Of a stretch of DNA of 23,504 bases, positions 1 through 8,563 are shown one piece after another. The translations under genes and the position numbers were made by a program. Source of the stretch: a virus. The first letter of the stretch is position 1; each line of letters opens with the position of its first letter. The notes below the pieces were generated by a model. It was not told where the DNA came from, did no database searches, and saw only the letters and a list, made by a program, of their open reading frames with translations. Where the stretch lies: positions 1-23,504 of IMG/VR virus record IMGVR_UViG_3300025168_000691. The stretch is one strand, 5' to 3'.

Positions 1-1588
1 GACCACCACTATTAACTAACAATACATAACCAGATTGTCCATCTGCATGATTAGTAAATGTTAAAGCAAAATTGCCTCCAGCAGTAATTTTAAAATTATT
101 GTTAGCATTCATATCAAGTGAGCCGTCGTTATCTGCCGTTAAAGCATTACGTTGTGGTGCAGTATATACGTTTGTTTCATCTGTTTTAGGAACTGCCGCT
201 TCTAGTGTTACTGCTCCAGAAGATACAGCAAAGTCTGCACTAGCAAATGATGCTATACCTTTTGCGCTAGTACTTGCATCTGCTACTGCTACGGTAGCTG
301 TTCCACTTGAATAACCAACACTTACTGGAGATGTACCTGCTACTATTACAGCACCTTTTGCACTTGCAGTTCCATCATCAGCATTAATAGTTACGGTGTC
401 TGTTGCTCCTACAACTGTTGTTATAGAATTTCCACCAGCAATATCGACTGTATTTGTAGTAGTTACAGTTTGATTTGTGCCACTATCGGCTGTTAGTACA
501 AAATTGTTAAATGTACCATCACCATCTGCTCCGTCTTGTCCTGCCGCTCCAGTTTGGCCTTGCGCTCCTTGCGCTCCTTGACTTCCAGTTGCACCAGTTG
601 CGCCTACTATGTTTGTTTGTTTAACCCATTTAGTTCCAGAAGTTTGATATTTTGCAACATCTCCTTTGGCGGCACTTGTAAGTGCAGTAGATCCGTTAGT
701 ATCTTTCCATGTAAGACCGTTTGCTACGGCTGATGTAAAAACAAATAAATCTTGATCGCTTGGTGAACCTGGAAATGATGTTCCTGTACTCCATATTTGT
801 GTTCCTGGTATGCCAAAATTTAAATTAGCGGCCGCACTATTTCCAGCATTTGCAACAGTTGGTGTTGCGCCAGGTGATAATTTACTTACTGAATTAATTG
901 CTATTGTTGCCGCATTACCAGTAGAACCTGTAGCTCCTGTAGCTCCAGTCGGTAATCCTAAAGCAAAAGCTATAGCTCCAGTTGTTGTATTATATGATGC
1001 TGATGCAGTTGCATTACCACCTGCATTTACAGTAGATACAGTAGCAGAAGCACTTGCTGGATATACTATTGCTGATAAAGTATTACCAGAACTGTCAAAA
1101 ACTAAACCTTTACTTGCCCTTGTTGCCGCATTAGGTAACAACATAGTAACGTCTGTATCTGATTCAGCCAATCTAATTGATCTGTCGTATTTAGTATTAT
1201 TTTCTTGTGCAATAGCAAAAGTCTTATCTAAATCTGTATTTAAACTTCCTATATTAAAAGCACCTGATGTTGGAAAATCTGTTGATCTTTCAATTACAAT
1301 ATCTCTAAAAATAGTTACTACGGCTGAAGCTACTGCCGCTCCTAATGTTACACTTCCTCCAGTAAAACCTTCGTCATCTGCCGCTGTTCCAGAAACTGTA
1401 AATTGCACAGAATTAGGAGAACTTGCTACTCTTGCTCTTGTTGTATCTGTTCCAGCTATTGTAACAATTACTTTAATATCATCCAAAGAGAAAAATGGAA
1501 AATCAATAGTAAACGCTCCTGCCGAACCATCACTATTTGTAGTATACTGTACTCTTGCGTCATTATTTGCTATTGTTAAGTTTGCCAT
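1..1588 (-). CDS. Tail fibre protein, T7 gp17-like N-terminus, collagen-like repeats (3' end outside window)
   Basis: The frame is open for 529 codons from ATG at 1588 to the left edge, so the gene is partial at its C-terminus. Residues 1-150 look like the T7-type fibre N-terminal domain that fixes the fibre to the tail: a short beta-rich start, then the typical ERSTDFPTSGAFN...LNTDLDKTFAIAQE stretch at about 100-130. Two Gly-X-Y blocks follow, at about 214-224 (GATGATGSTG) and 329-358 (GATGATGSQGAQGAQ and on), as seen in phage fibres with collagen-like trimeric segments. Residues 405-465 hold two SAKG(A/I)-containing repeats common in tail fibres. The receptor-binding tip is not in the window. 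It has its own ribosome site (AAGGA, 8 nt before ATG) and follows a 53-nt gap with the shared late motif. Plus-strand open frames over this region are antisense shadows. Confidence 0.88.
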   Translation of the reverse strand, partial: MANLTIANNDARVQYTTNSDGSAGAFTIDFPFFSLDDIKVIVTIAGTDTTRARVASSPNSVQFTVSGTAADDEGFTGGSVTLGAAVASAVVTIFRDIVIERSTDFPTSGAFNIGSLNTDLDKTFAIAQENNTKYDRSIRLAESDTDVTMLLPNAATRASKGLVFDSSGNTLSAIVYPASASATVSTVNAGGNATASASYNTTTGAIAFALGLPTGATGATGSTGNAATIAINSVSKLSPGATPTVANAGNSAAANLNFGIPGTQIWSTGTSFPGSPSDQDLFVFTSAVANGLTWKDTNGSTALTSAAKGDVAKYQTSGTKWVKQTNIVGATGATGSQGAQGAQGQTGAAGQDGADGDGTFNNFVLTADSGTNQTVTTTNTVDIAGGNSITTVVGATDTVTINADDGTASAKGAVIVAGTSPVSVGYSSGTATVAVADASTSAKGIASFASADFAVSSGAVTLEAAVPKTDETNVYTAPQRNALTADNDGSLDMNANNNFKITAGGNFALTFTNHADGQSGYVLLVNSGG

Positions 1589-1631
1589 ATTTTTTCCTTA
1601 TATATTATTACCTTATGATCTTTATATTAAG

Positions 1632-1641
1632 CAATTCACAT
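1632..1641 (-). promoter_or_regulatory. Late-motif copy before the tail fibre gene
   Basis: The minus strand reads ATGTGAATTGC, directly after the stop codon of the 1048-aa gene and about 44 nt before the fibre start. The identical 10-mer lies before capsid and before TerS. The final TTGCTT could serve as a -35, with TAATAA about 18 nt downstream, so this may be a sigma-70 type promoter, a phage polymerase promoter or an operator. The position matches promoter phi17 of T7, which also precedes the fibre gene. The function is inferred from recurrence and position only. Confidence 0.5.
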
Positions 1642-4600
1642 CTATTCTATTAACGTTCTAACACCTGGTAAACTTTGTCCAGGCATAACACTAATAGCCG
1701 CATTTGAATTAAATTTTCCTTCAGAACCACTTTTTACTACTTTTGCCGCACTACTTAATAATGAAGAAGTAGGGCCTAATACAGTTGTAATTTTTTTATT
1801 TAATGTTTCATTTTTTATTGGTTCACCTAAAAGATTTCCTACACTTAATTTGTTATCTGTTATTGTAGCAACAGCACTTCCAACAGATGTAAACCATCCT
1901 CCAATACCACTTCTATTAACTCCAGCAATTAATCTTTCTGTATTATTTGCTATTGGAGCTTGACCATATTGCCTTCTTTTTAATTCTTCTACAAGAACAC
2001 CTAAAGAAATCATTGCAATAACGCCTGTAGCAAAAGCTGCATCTTTTTCTTGTAATCCTCTATATAAAACTTTATTTACAAAAGCTTGGTTAAAAGATTG
2101 ATATTGCGCCATTAAACTTCCAAATTCTGTAGAAGTCCAAGTAGCCCTATCTCCTGCACCTGGAGTAATAATAGTTTTATTAATATCCATTTTTAATGCT
2201 GAACGAAAAGCTGTTACTGCGGCAGAATCTGTCCATAAATCTGTATTAGGTAAAATAAACCCATCAATATTTTCGTGATGTTCTTTAACTTGTTTTCCTA
2301 TTCTTTCTAACATTACAGTATCTAAACCAACAGCATTATTTCTAGCTGATTGTTTTTTACTTAAACTTTTTCCAGATAATATTTTTAAAGAGTCTTTACT
2401 AATACCATTAGAAACTAATAATCCAGCAGTTTCTTTTTGAATTGTATTATATATATTTAAACCATTCATAAACATAAATATATTAGTTGCATTATGTAAT
2501 GAATTTTCCCAACCAAATCTATTTCCAAAAATATCTCCTGTATCAGACATAGATAAAGCACGGTGATTTAATTCCATTTCTAATGCTTCTGCCGCATATT
2601 GCGCTTCTTTTCTATTCATTTTTTCTATTAATTTATGACCTTTTTTAAACCATAAAGAATGAAAAGCATCTAAAGTTGGTTTTAATCCATGATTCATAAT
2701 CATAATTCCAATATCAGGAATACTAGATAATGTTGCTCCACCCATCATTGTAATAACATTTAAACTTTTTAATCCTCTAATAGAACGAGATGTTAAATTA
2801 TGAGGATTTTTAGGAGCTCCAAATGTTCCTCTTAAACGATCTCTTAATGTTCTAATATCTCTTAAGTCATTTTGTAATTCTTTATCTAATTGTTTTTTTT
2901 CAGCCGTTGTTAATGGTTCTTGATTATGACCTTTTAATTTTAAAAAATGTGCTTCTTTAATTTCATCTATAACTCCTTTTAAAGTTATATCTCCAAAACG
3001 ATTAGTTAAAGTTATATCTGTTCCCATTTGTTTTACATAATTTCTTGTTAAAAGCCCTATGTCATTAACAAGATAATCAGAAACTAAAACATCATCAATT
3101 TCTAACACTCTTAATTTACTAGCAGAAGGATCAATTAATAAATCATCTCCATCAATTTCTATATAAGGTCTTTCTCTTAAAATAGTAACGATAGCTTCTT
3201 CAGCTTGAAATCTTGCTGTTTGTAAAGTTAATTTAGAATTTTTAATCATTAAAGCATTCATTATAGAATTAATAGCTCCAACTCTATCAGCTTCTATTGC
3301 TCCATGATTCCAAATTCTAGGAGCATATCCAATTCCATTAGCAGACATAGGTCCTTTAGTTCTTAAAAATTCTATTTTATTATTTAATTCTAATATTTCT
3401 TTTTGAGTATTAACTATTTTAACAGAATCTTTAAATTTTGCTTTTTGCAAAACTTCTAATTTTTCTTGTAAAACTGCTACATTTTTTTGATAAGCTCTTC
3501 CAAAAATATCAGCATCCATAGCATCTTGTTTAATTTTATTATAAATTTTTCTATAATGCTCTGCTCCTTTTTGAACATGTGCATTATGATGTTTATCACC
3601 ATTTCTCATAGCCATAGTAATTTGTTCACGAAACTCACTATGTTTCATAATATCTTTAACACCTTTAAATTGTTGCCAAGCGGCTTTTGTTAAAGGTTTT
3701 ATATTTCCAGTTAAATTATCTGAAGGTTCTAATCCAGCATATTTAACATATTCAGATTCAGCATCATACACAGTCTTTCTTAAAGGAGATAAATAATTAA
3801 TTGCAAATTGAGTTTCAGCAGATGGCAATGTATTTTTTCCTTCAAAATGTTTATTTTTTAAAATACCACTCATATCTACTATTTGATCTGCAACAGCAAC
3901 AGAAACATTATTATTACTATTTAATAATCTAACTCCTGGATTCCAAGGAAGTTTTTCTATATTTGTTCCAGTAGATTTAATAGCTTCTTCTCTTAATTCA
4001 TCATGAATATTTAATTTTCCATCTCTCCAATTTCTATAAGGCCCACTATTTAAAGTTTCTTCATTTAATTTTGCTCCTACAGAACCAGGTTGTTCAAAAA
4101 CTTCTTCTTGATAAATATTTTTTTTATTACTTATTTGTTTTACATCTTCAAAAGGAACATTGTTTAATTTTTGAGGAGGTAATGGTTTATAAATTCTACT
4201 TAATATACTAGAAACACTTCCCATAACTGCTAAATTACCCATTAATCTATCACCTTGATACGTTACCATATCTAAGCCTTTTACTCCTTCTCCTGGTATA
4301 TTTGCCGCAATAGCTAAACCAAAACCTCTTTGATACCTACCTACGGCTGATGTTGCTTTAGCGGCTGCTTTAACTGCACCAATTCCTAAGTAAAAACTTG
4401 GATCTAATATAGTTAAACCTGCTACATTTCCTAATGCTCCTCCCCAATTACCATTTTTTAATTTCATGGCTTCTTCAGTTTCTTTTTCAAGTTTGTTTAA
4501 TATGTTACTTGTTTCTGCATGAGAACGTGACATATAAGTATATTGTTTTAAATGAGGAGCGTTTTTAATTCTATCATCTATGTCAGGATGATAATTTACA

Positions 4601-4788
4601 TCTTCTGGAAAATCTTGTTGATTAAATAAATTTATAATATTGTCTATTGGACTACCTATTTTTAATCCACGCATAAAATCTTCAGAAAGAGTAAAATCTT
4701 TACTATAAGAAGTTGTTTCATTTTCTGAAGGTAAAGCATTTACAAACCGAGAATCGTAATTTGGGCTAGATTTTTTTGAAAAATCCAT
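1642..4788 (-). CDS. Large internal virion protein (T7 gp16-position), 1048 aa
   Basis: Long protein between the gp15-like protein and the tail fibre, which is the place of gp16 in T7-like genomes. Gp16 is ejected with the DNA and helps form the trans-envelope conduit. Visible features: a Gly/Ala-rich hydrophobic segment at about 115-145 (GGALGNVAGLTILDPSFYLG), long charged helical stretches in the middle, a second hydrophobic segment around MMGGATLSSIPDIGIMIM, and a third near the C-terminus (FATGVIAMISLGVLVEEL). T7 gp16 is longer (about 1300 aa) and starts with a lytic transglycosylase domain. I do not see a transglycosylase signature here, so that activity is either absent or encoded elsewhere. 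It starts 2 nt after the stop of the 1096-aa gene. The assignment rests on position, size and composition more than on motifs. Confidence 0.72.
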   Translation of the reverse strand: MDFSKKSSPNYDSRFVNALPSENETTSYSKDFTLSEDFMRGLKIGSPIDNIINLFNQQDFPEDVNYHPDIDDRIKNAPHLKQYTYMSRSHAETSNILNKLEKETEEAMKLKNGNWGGALGNVAGLTILDPSFYLGIGAVKAAAKATSAVGRYQRGFGLAIAANIPGEGVKGLDMVTYQGDRLMGNLAVMGSVSSILSRIYKPLPPQKLNNVPFEDVKQISNKKNIYQEEVFEQPGSVGAKLNEETLNSGPYRNWRDGKLNIHDELREEAIKSTGTNIEKLPWNPGVRLLNSNNNVSVAVADQIVDMSGILKNKHFEGKNTLPSAETQFAINYLSPLRKTVYDAESEYVKYAGLEPSDNLTGNIKPLTKAAWQQFKGVKDIMKHSEFREQITMAMRNGDKHHNAHVQKGAEHYRKIYNKIKQDAMDADIFGRAYQKNVAVLQEKLEVLQKAKFKDSVKIVNTQKEILELNNKIEFLRTKGPMSANGIGYAPRIWNHGAIEADRVGAINSIMNALMIKNSKLTLQTARFQAEEAIVTILRERPYIEIDGDDLLIDPSASKLRVLEIDDVLVSDYLVNDIGLLTRNYVKQMGTDITLTNRFGDITLKGVIDEIKEAHFLKLKGHNQEPLTTAEKKQLDKELQNDLRDIRTLRDRLRGTFGAPKNPHNLTSRSIRGLKSLNVITMMGGATLSSIPDIGIMIMNHGLKPTLDAFHSLWFKKGHKLIEKMNRKEAQYAAEALEMELNHRALSMSDTGDIFGNRFGWENSLHNATNIFMFMNGLNIYNTIQKETAGLLVSNGISKDSLKILSGKSLSKKQSARNNAVGLDTVMLERIGKQVKEHHENIDGFILPNTDLWTDSAAVTAFRSALKMDINKTIITPGAGDRATWTSTEFGSLMAQYQSFNQAFVNKVLYRGLQEKDAAFATGVIAMISLGVLVEELKRRQYGQAPIANNTERLIAGVNRSGIGGWFTSVGSAVATITDNKLSVGNLLGEPIKNETLNKKITTVLGPTSSLLSSAAKVVKSGSEGKFNSNAAISVMPGQSLPGVRTLIE

Positions 4789-4790
4789 TT

Positions 4791-7700
4791 TTATCTACCA
4801 ATTCTCATATTTTGTTTCATGCCTTCTTTTAATAATTGAACAGCATTTAAACGCCCTTTTTTTGCTAAATCTATAAAAGTTCCTTCTCCCCATTTTTTTA
4901 AATTTTCACCACGAACTTTATAATCTTGTTTTGAATAATGCCATTGATAAAGCATACTAGCCATACCTCTAGGGATTCCTTCTGCCGCATTAGGATTATC
5001 AAACAATCTTAATCCATAATTTTTAAATTCAGAAAAAGTTAAACCTAAACCAGGTAATTTATCTTCCATAAACTTATAAATAGGAGAATTTCTATCAGCA
5101 TCTTGTAAATCATTCATTATGCTTGCGTAATAACTTTTTTCATAACTGTAATTAAAAATTACTGGAGATCTAGTTTCATCTGCATTTTCAATAGATAAAA
5201 AATAAGGATCACCATCTTCTCCATGTATATATCCAATTTGATATTCATTTTCTCCATTTTCATTTTTACCTATAAAACGTGTTGTAAATCTAACATCAAA
5301 AAAACTTTCTTCTCCAAAATCTTGTGGAGTAAAAATTCGGTTTTTACCTTCTTTTATATCTTGTTCTGACATTAATCCTATAGGTGGTGAAATACTATTT
5401 ATTTTATCATCATTAAACATTAATTGTATTTCTGCGGTTATTTGAGCATTGCTTGATACACTATTATTCAGTTTAAAAGTTTTATTAGCATCATTAACAA
5501 TATCTTGTTTTCTCCAAGTAAAAGAATGTCCTTGTTTTGGCATTCCTGCTACCATAGGTATTGCTGTAGGAACATAATCTTCTAAAGACATTAAAGTAGA
5601 TTTAATAATTAATGCTTCTACTGCTACTGGATCATTTTCATAAATATCTGGATTTACAGAATAAGCATGCTTCATTAATGTAATAGCTTCACCTAAAACT
5701 TCTTGAGGAATTTGAAAATTTTTTATATCATAATCTTCAAATTCCTTAATAATAGCTCTTGTTCTTTTTTCATTTAAACCAGGCCAAAATTGATCAAAAG
5801 TCCAAGAAGCAATTCCTTCATTTGAATCAAATAAATTTTCCATAATTGTATTCATATGTTCTGGCAAATCATCTAAATTATCTATTCCTTTTACACTTTT
5901 TGCAAGAAATTGTGGAATATTTATATCTCCTAAACCACCCAATTCAGGAGAATTATTAAGAGAATTTCTATTTCTATTTAATAAAGTTGGATTAGGATTT
6001 ATTTTAGTTTCAAAAATTCCTAAAAAATTTCGGTTTTGTCTTTTTCCTTTATCGGGATCAGCATTTATAATTTGTTGTTCATCAGCATATTGTTTTGCTT
6101 CTGCAATATTTCCTCCAGAAATAGAATTGTTTAAAGCTGTATCAAAGTTTTTTATCCATATTTGTGTTCGAGCATCTAATCCTCCTTTTTTTGTAAAAAA
6201 AAGTTGCTGTTCTTCATTTCCTCTTAAAAAATCACCAATCAAAGGTATAAGATTTTTTAAACTTTCAACAGGTACATTAGATATGTCTTTAATAGATTCT
6301 CCTAAAGGAGTTTGCCATGTATTTAATCCTAAATTAATAGAGTTAAATTGATTTGTAACAGCAGAAGCACTTTCTTGTAAAACATCACTATTTGTAATAT
6401 CATTTTTATTTAATATATATTTTACAGCCTCTTTGCTAGGAACTCCTCCATTTTCCATAACATTTATTAATTCTGTTTTGTATTTTTTTTCTGTATTAAA
6501 AGATTTAATTTGAACTTCTTTTTCATTTATAATGGATTGAATTTGAGAAGGGTTTAATTGAGGAAATTCATTTATAAGCCCTGTAAAAGTGTCTGCTGAA
6601 TTTGTTTTATAACTAAAAGGCCCTCCTTCCATATGAATCCAATCTGATAAATTAGAATTAATTTGTACTGTTAACATTGCATTAGTATTATTTTCTTTAG
6701 TTTTTAATTCTGTTACAAGAGTTTTATATTGTGCTACAGCAAAATTATTTATTTTTGCATAAAATTCATCTGAACCAGGGCCATTTAAAAGATGTTCTTT
6801 TTTAGGATCTAAATAAAATTCTCTTAAAGTAATATCGCCTATTCCTAATTGTGTAAGAGTATCACTTCTATCTCTATTTAAAACAGAAAGTCTTTCAGTA
6901 CCTACTTCAGCTCTTATTGCTAACCCAATAGCATATGCTTGTTCAATAGTTATTTCTTTTTCAGCTATTTTTTGTTTATATTCTTTACTATTAGGATCTA
7001 AAGTCCATTTTAATTTATTATAAATATTTTCTTTATCAATACTTCCTTGATCTAAACTTTGATAAAGACTGGTGTCATTTAAATAAGTAGCATAATTAAC
7101 AGCTTGTTCTGCTTTAACTAATTTATTTATTGCAGTAGCTATTGTATTTTCTTTATTATAAAATAATTCTATTTGTTCATTTGCTTTTTTATTAAATAAT
7201 TCTTTTTCTTCTGCTGTATTTAAACTATTTAAAGTTGTTTTGTTAAAATTAAATATTTTCTCACTTAATTCTTGAAATAATTTTGCGTTTTCTACTTTAT
7301 CTTTACCCTCTAATGAAATGCCAGAATAAGGCGATAATATAGTATTTAAAGAAAACATTTTTTGATTAATTAATATATTTGATTTAAAATTATTTAATCT
7401 TGTTTTATTATCTATTGCATTAAAACCTTCTTTACCATCAGCATTTAAAGATGTTTGAGCTTGTACAAATAGTTTTTCTATTTCTTTATTTAAAGGTTTA
7501 TTTAAAAGAAGTGCATCACTTTCAGAATCAATTACTGTTTTTTCTAAAAAAGAAATATTTTCATTAATACGTATTCTTTTATCTTCTAATATTTTATTGC
7601 CTCTAGCTTTTAATATTGCTGTATTACTAACATCATTTACAATTTCTTTAGTAAGAGCATTTAATTCAGGTGCTAAATCAGCATATGCACTTTCTGAATA

Positions 7701-8081
7701 AATTGACATTAATTCAGTAACTTTTTCAGGATCATAAGGATTATCTTGCAAAGTTTTTTCAGCAAAATTTCTAACATCTGAATTTAAAGAATTAGCAAAA
7801 GAAATTTTAGCACTATTTTTTAAAGATTGCTCATAATATGTATCGCCTTGTGGAAGAGAAGCTAAACTTTGTAAATTACCATCATTATCATAAGTAATCA
7901 TTTCTTTGCCAGCAAGTTCTCCAGCTTCAATAGCTTTATTTTTTCTATCTTCAAATCTTTGATTTAAAAGATTATTAGAAGTTTGTACTAAAGAGCCCCA
8001 ACCAGAAGTTAAATCAGGCGTAACTGTCCCAATTTGTCCTGCACCTATAAAGGGCGTTGGTGTTTTTACTTTAACTCCCAT
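4791..8081 (-). CDS. Internal virion protein (T7 gp15-position), 1096 aa
   Basis: Large, Asn/Lys/Glu-rich, mostly helical-looking protein without signal peptide or membrane segment. It lies between the small gp14-like protein and the gp16-like protein, matching the internal core protein gp15 of T7 (about 750 aa); this one is longer. The N-terminus (MGVKVKTPTPFIGAGQIGTVTPDLTS) and the following Leu/Asn/Arg-rich helix resemble the start of many podovirus internal virion proteins that carry PxxGAG or similar before a coiled region. Its ATG overlaps the previous stop as TAATG, so translation is likely coupled. No enzymatic motif was seen. Confidence in the structural role is good; the exact gp15 equivalence is inferred from gene order. 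Confidence 0.7.
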   Translation of the reverse strand: MGVKVKTPTPFIGAGQIGTVTPDLTSGWGSLVQTSNNLLNQRFEDRKNKAIEAGELAGKEMITYDNDGNLQSLASLPQGDTYYEQSLKNSAKISFANSLNSDVRNFAEKTLQDNPYDPEKVTELMSIYSESAYADLAPELNALTKEIVNDVSNTAILKARGNKILEDKRIRINENISFLEKTVIDSESDALLLNKPLNKEIEKLFVQAQTSLNADGKEGFNAIDNKTRLNNFKSNILINQKMFSLNTILSPYSGISLEGKDKVENAKLFQELSEKIFNFNKTTLNSLNTAEEKELFNKKANEQIELFYNKENTIATAINKLVKAEQAVNYATYLNDTSLYQSLDQGSIDKENIYNKLKWTLDPNSKEYKQKIAEKEITIEQAYAIGLAIRAEVGTERLSVLNRDRSDTLTQLGIGDITLREFYLDPKKEHLLNGPGSDEFYAKINNFAVAQYKTLVTELKTKENNTNAMLTVQINSNLSDWIHMEGGPFSYKTNSADTFTGLINEFPQLNPSQIQSIINEKEVQIKSFNTEKKYKTELINVMENGGVPSKEAVKYILNKNDITNSDVLQESASAVTNQFNSINLGLNTWQTPLGESIKDISNVPVESLKNLIPLIGDFLRGNEEQQLFFTKKGGLDARTQIWIKNFDTALNNSISGGNIAEAKQYADEQQIINADPDKGKRQNRNFLGIFETKINPNPTLLNRNRNSLNNSPELGGLGDINIPQFLAKSVKGIDNLDDLPEHMNTIMENLFDSNEGIASWTFDQFWPGLNEKRTRAIIKEFEDYDIKNFQIPQEVLGEAITLMKHAYSVNPDIYENDPVAVEALIIKSTLMSLEDYVPTAIPMVAGMPKQGHSFTWRKQDIVNDANKTFKLNNSVSSNAQITAEIQLMFNDDKINSISPPIGLMSEQDIKEGKNRIFTPQDFGEESFFDVRFTTRFIGKNENGENEYQIGYIHGEDGDPYFLSIENADETRSPVIFNYSYEKSYYASIMNDLQDADRNSPIYKFMEDKLPGLGLTFSEFKNYGLRLFDNPNAAEGIPRGMASMLYQWHYSKQDYKVRGENLKKWGEGTFIDLAKKGRLNAVQLLKEGMKQNMRIGR

Positions 8082-8563
8082 TATTTTTGACCATACGTTT
8101 TAGATTTTACACCTTTAGGTGGTATTTGACCTTTTTTAAATTTGTTATAATCACCTAAAGCTTGTCCTGCTGTATTAACATATCCACTCATCATAGCCAT
8201 ATTGCCTGATGTTCTTGTATTAGAAGCTGATTGATTTAATTCTTTTGCTTGATTATCACCAGCAGTTAGTATTCTACTAGAGTCACGATTGTATGAAGAT
8301 AATTGATTTTGTGCTAAAGCACGACCAGTACCTCCTCCTCCTGTTCTGCCATATGCCGCTTGTCCAGCAGATTCAGTTGACATTGCATCTGCATATTGTC
8401 TAGCTCTATTACCAGCGGCTTGCTCTGTTTCTATTTGAGTAGCTATAGCTTGTCTTTCATAAGACTGTGCTTGCATTTGCGATTGTTTTTTAGCATTTCT
8501 TGCTTCCATTATACCGCCACCAACTTTGACGGCCATCAAAGCCATTGTTACTGGATCACCCAT
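8081..8563 (-). CDS. Small internal virion protein (T7 gp14-like), 160 aa
   Basis: Starts with a short hydrophobic stretch (PVTMALMAVKVGGGIM), followed by an Ala/Gln/Arg-rich helix (about residues 20-75) and a Gly-rich linker with TGGGGTG at about 95. This composition is typical of gp14-type internal virion proteins, which are ejected first and insert in the outer membrane in T7; gp14 of T7 is about 196 aa. It directly follows tail tubular protein B (adjacent, no gap) and overlaps the next gene by one base. It has no other recognisable domain. Confidence 0.75.
   Translation of the reverse strand: MGDPVTMALMAVKVGGGIMEARNAKKQSQMQAQSYERQAIATQIETEQAAGNRARQYADAMSTESAGQAAYGRTGGGGTGRALAQNQLSSYNRDSSRILTAGDNQAKELNQSASNTRTSGNMAMMSGYVNTAGQALGDYNKFKKGQIPPKGVKSKTYGQK

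Noticed and set aside
810-1661. Plus-strand open frame of 283 codons
   Set aside because: It is antisense to the tail fibre gene, whose minus-strand product has clear T7-fibre and Gly-X-Y features; the plus frame is a low-complexity Ala/Val/Pro translation without a ribosome site.
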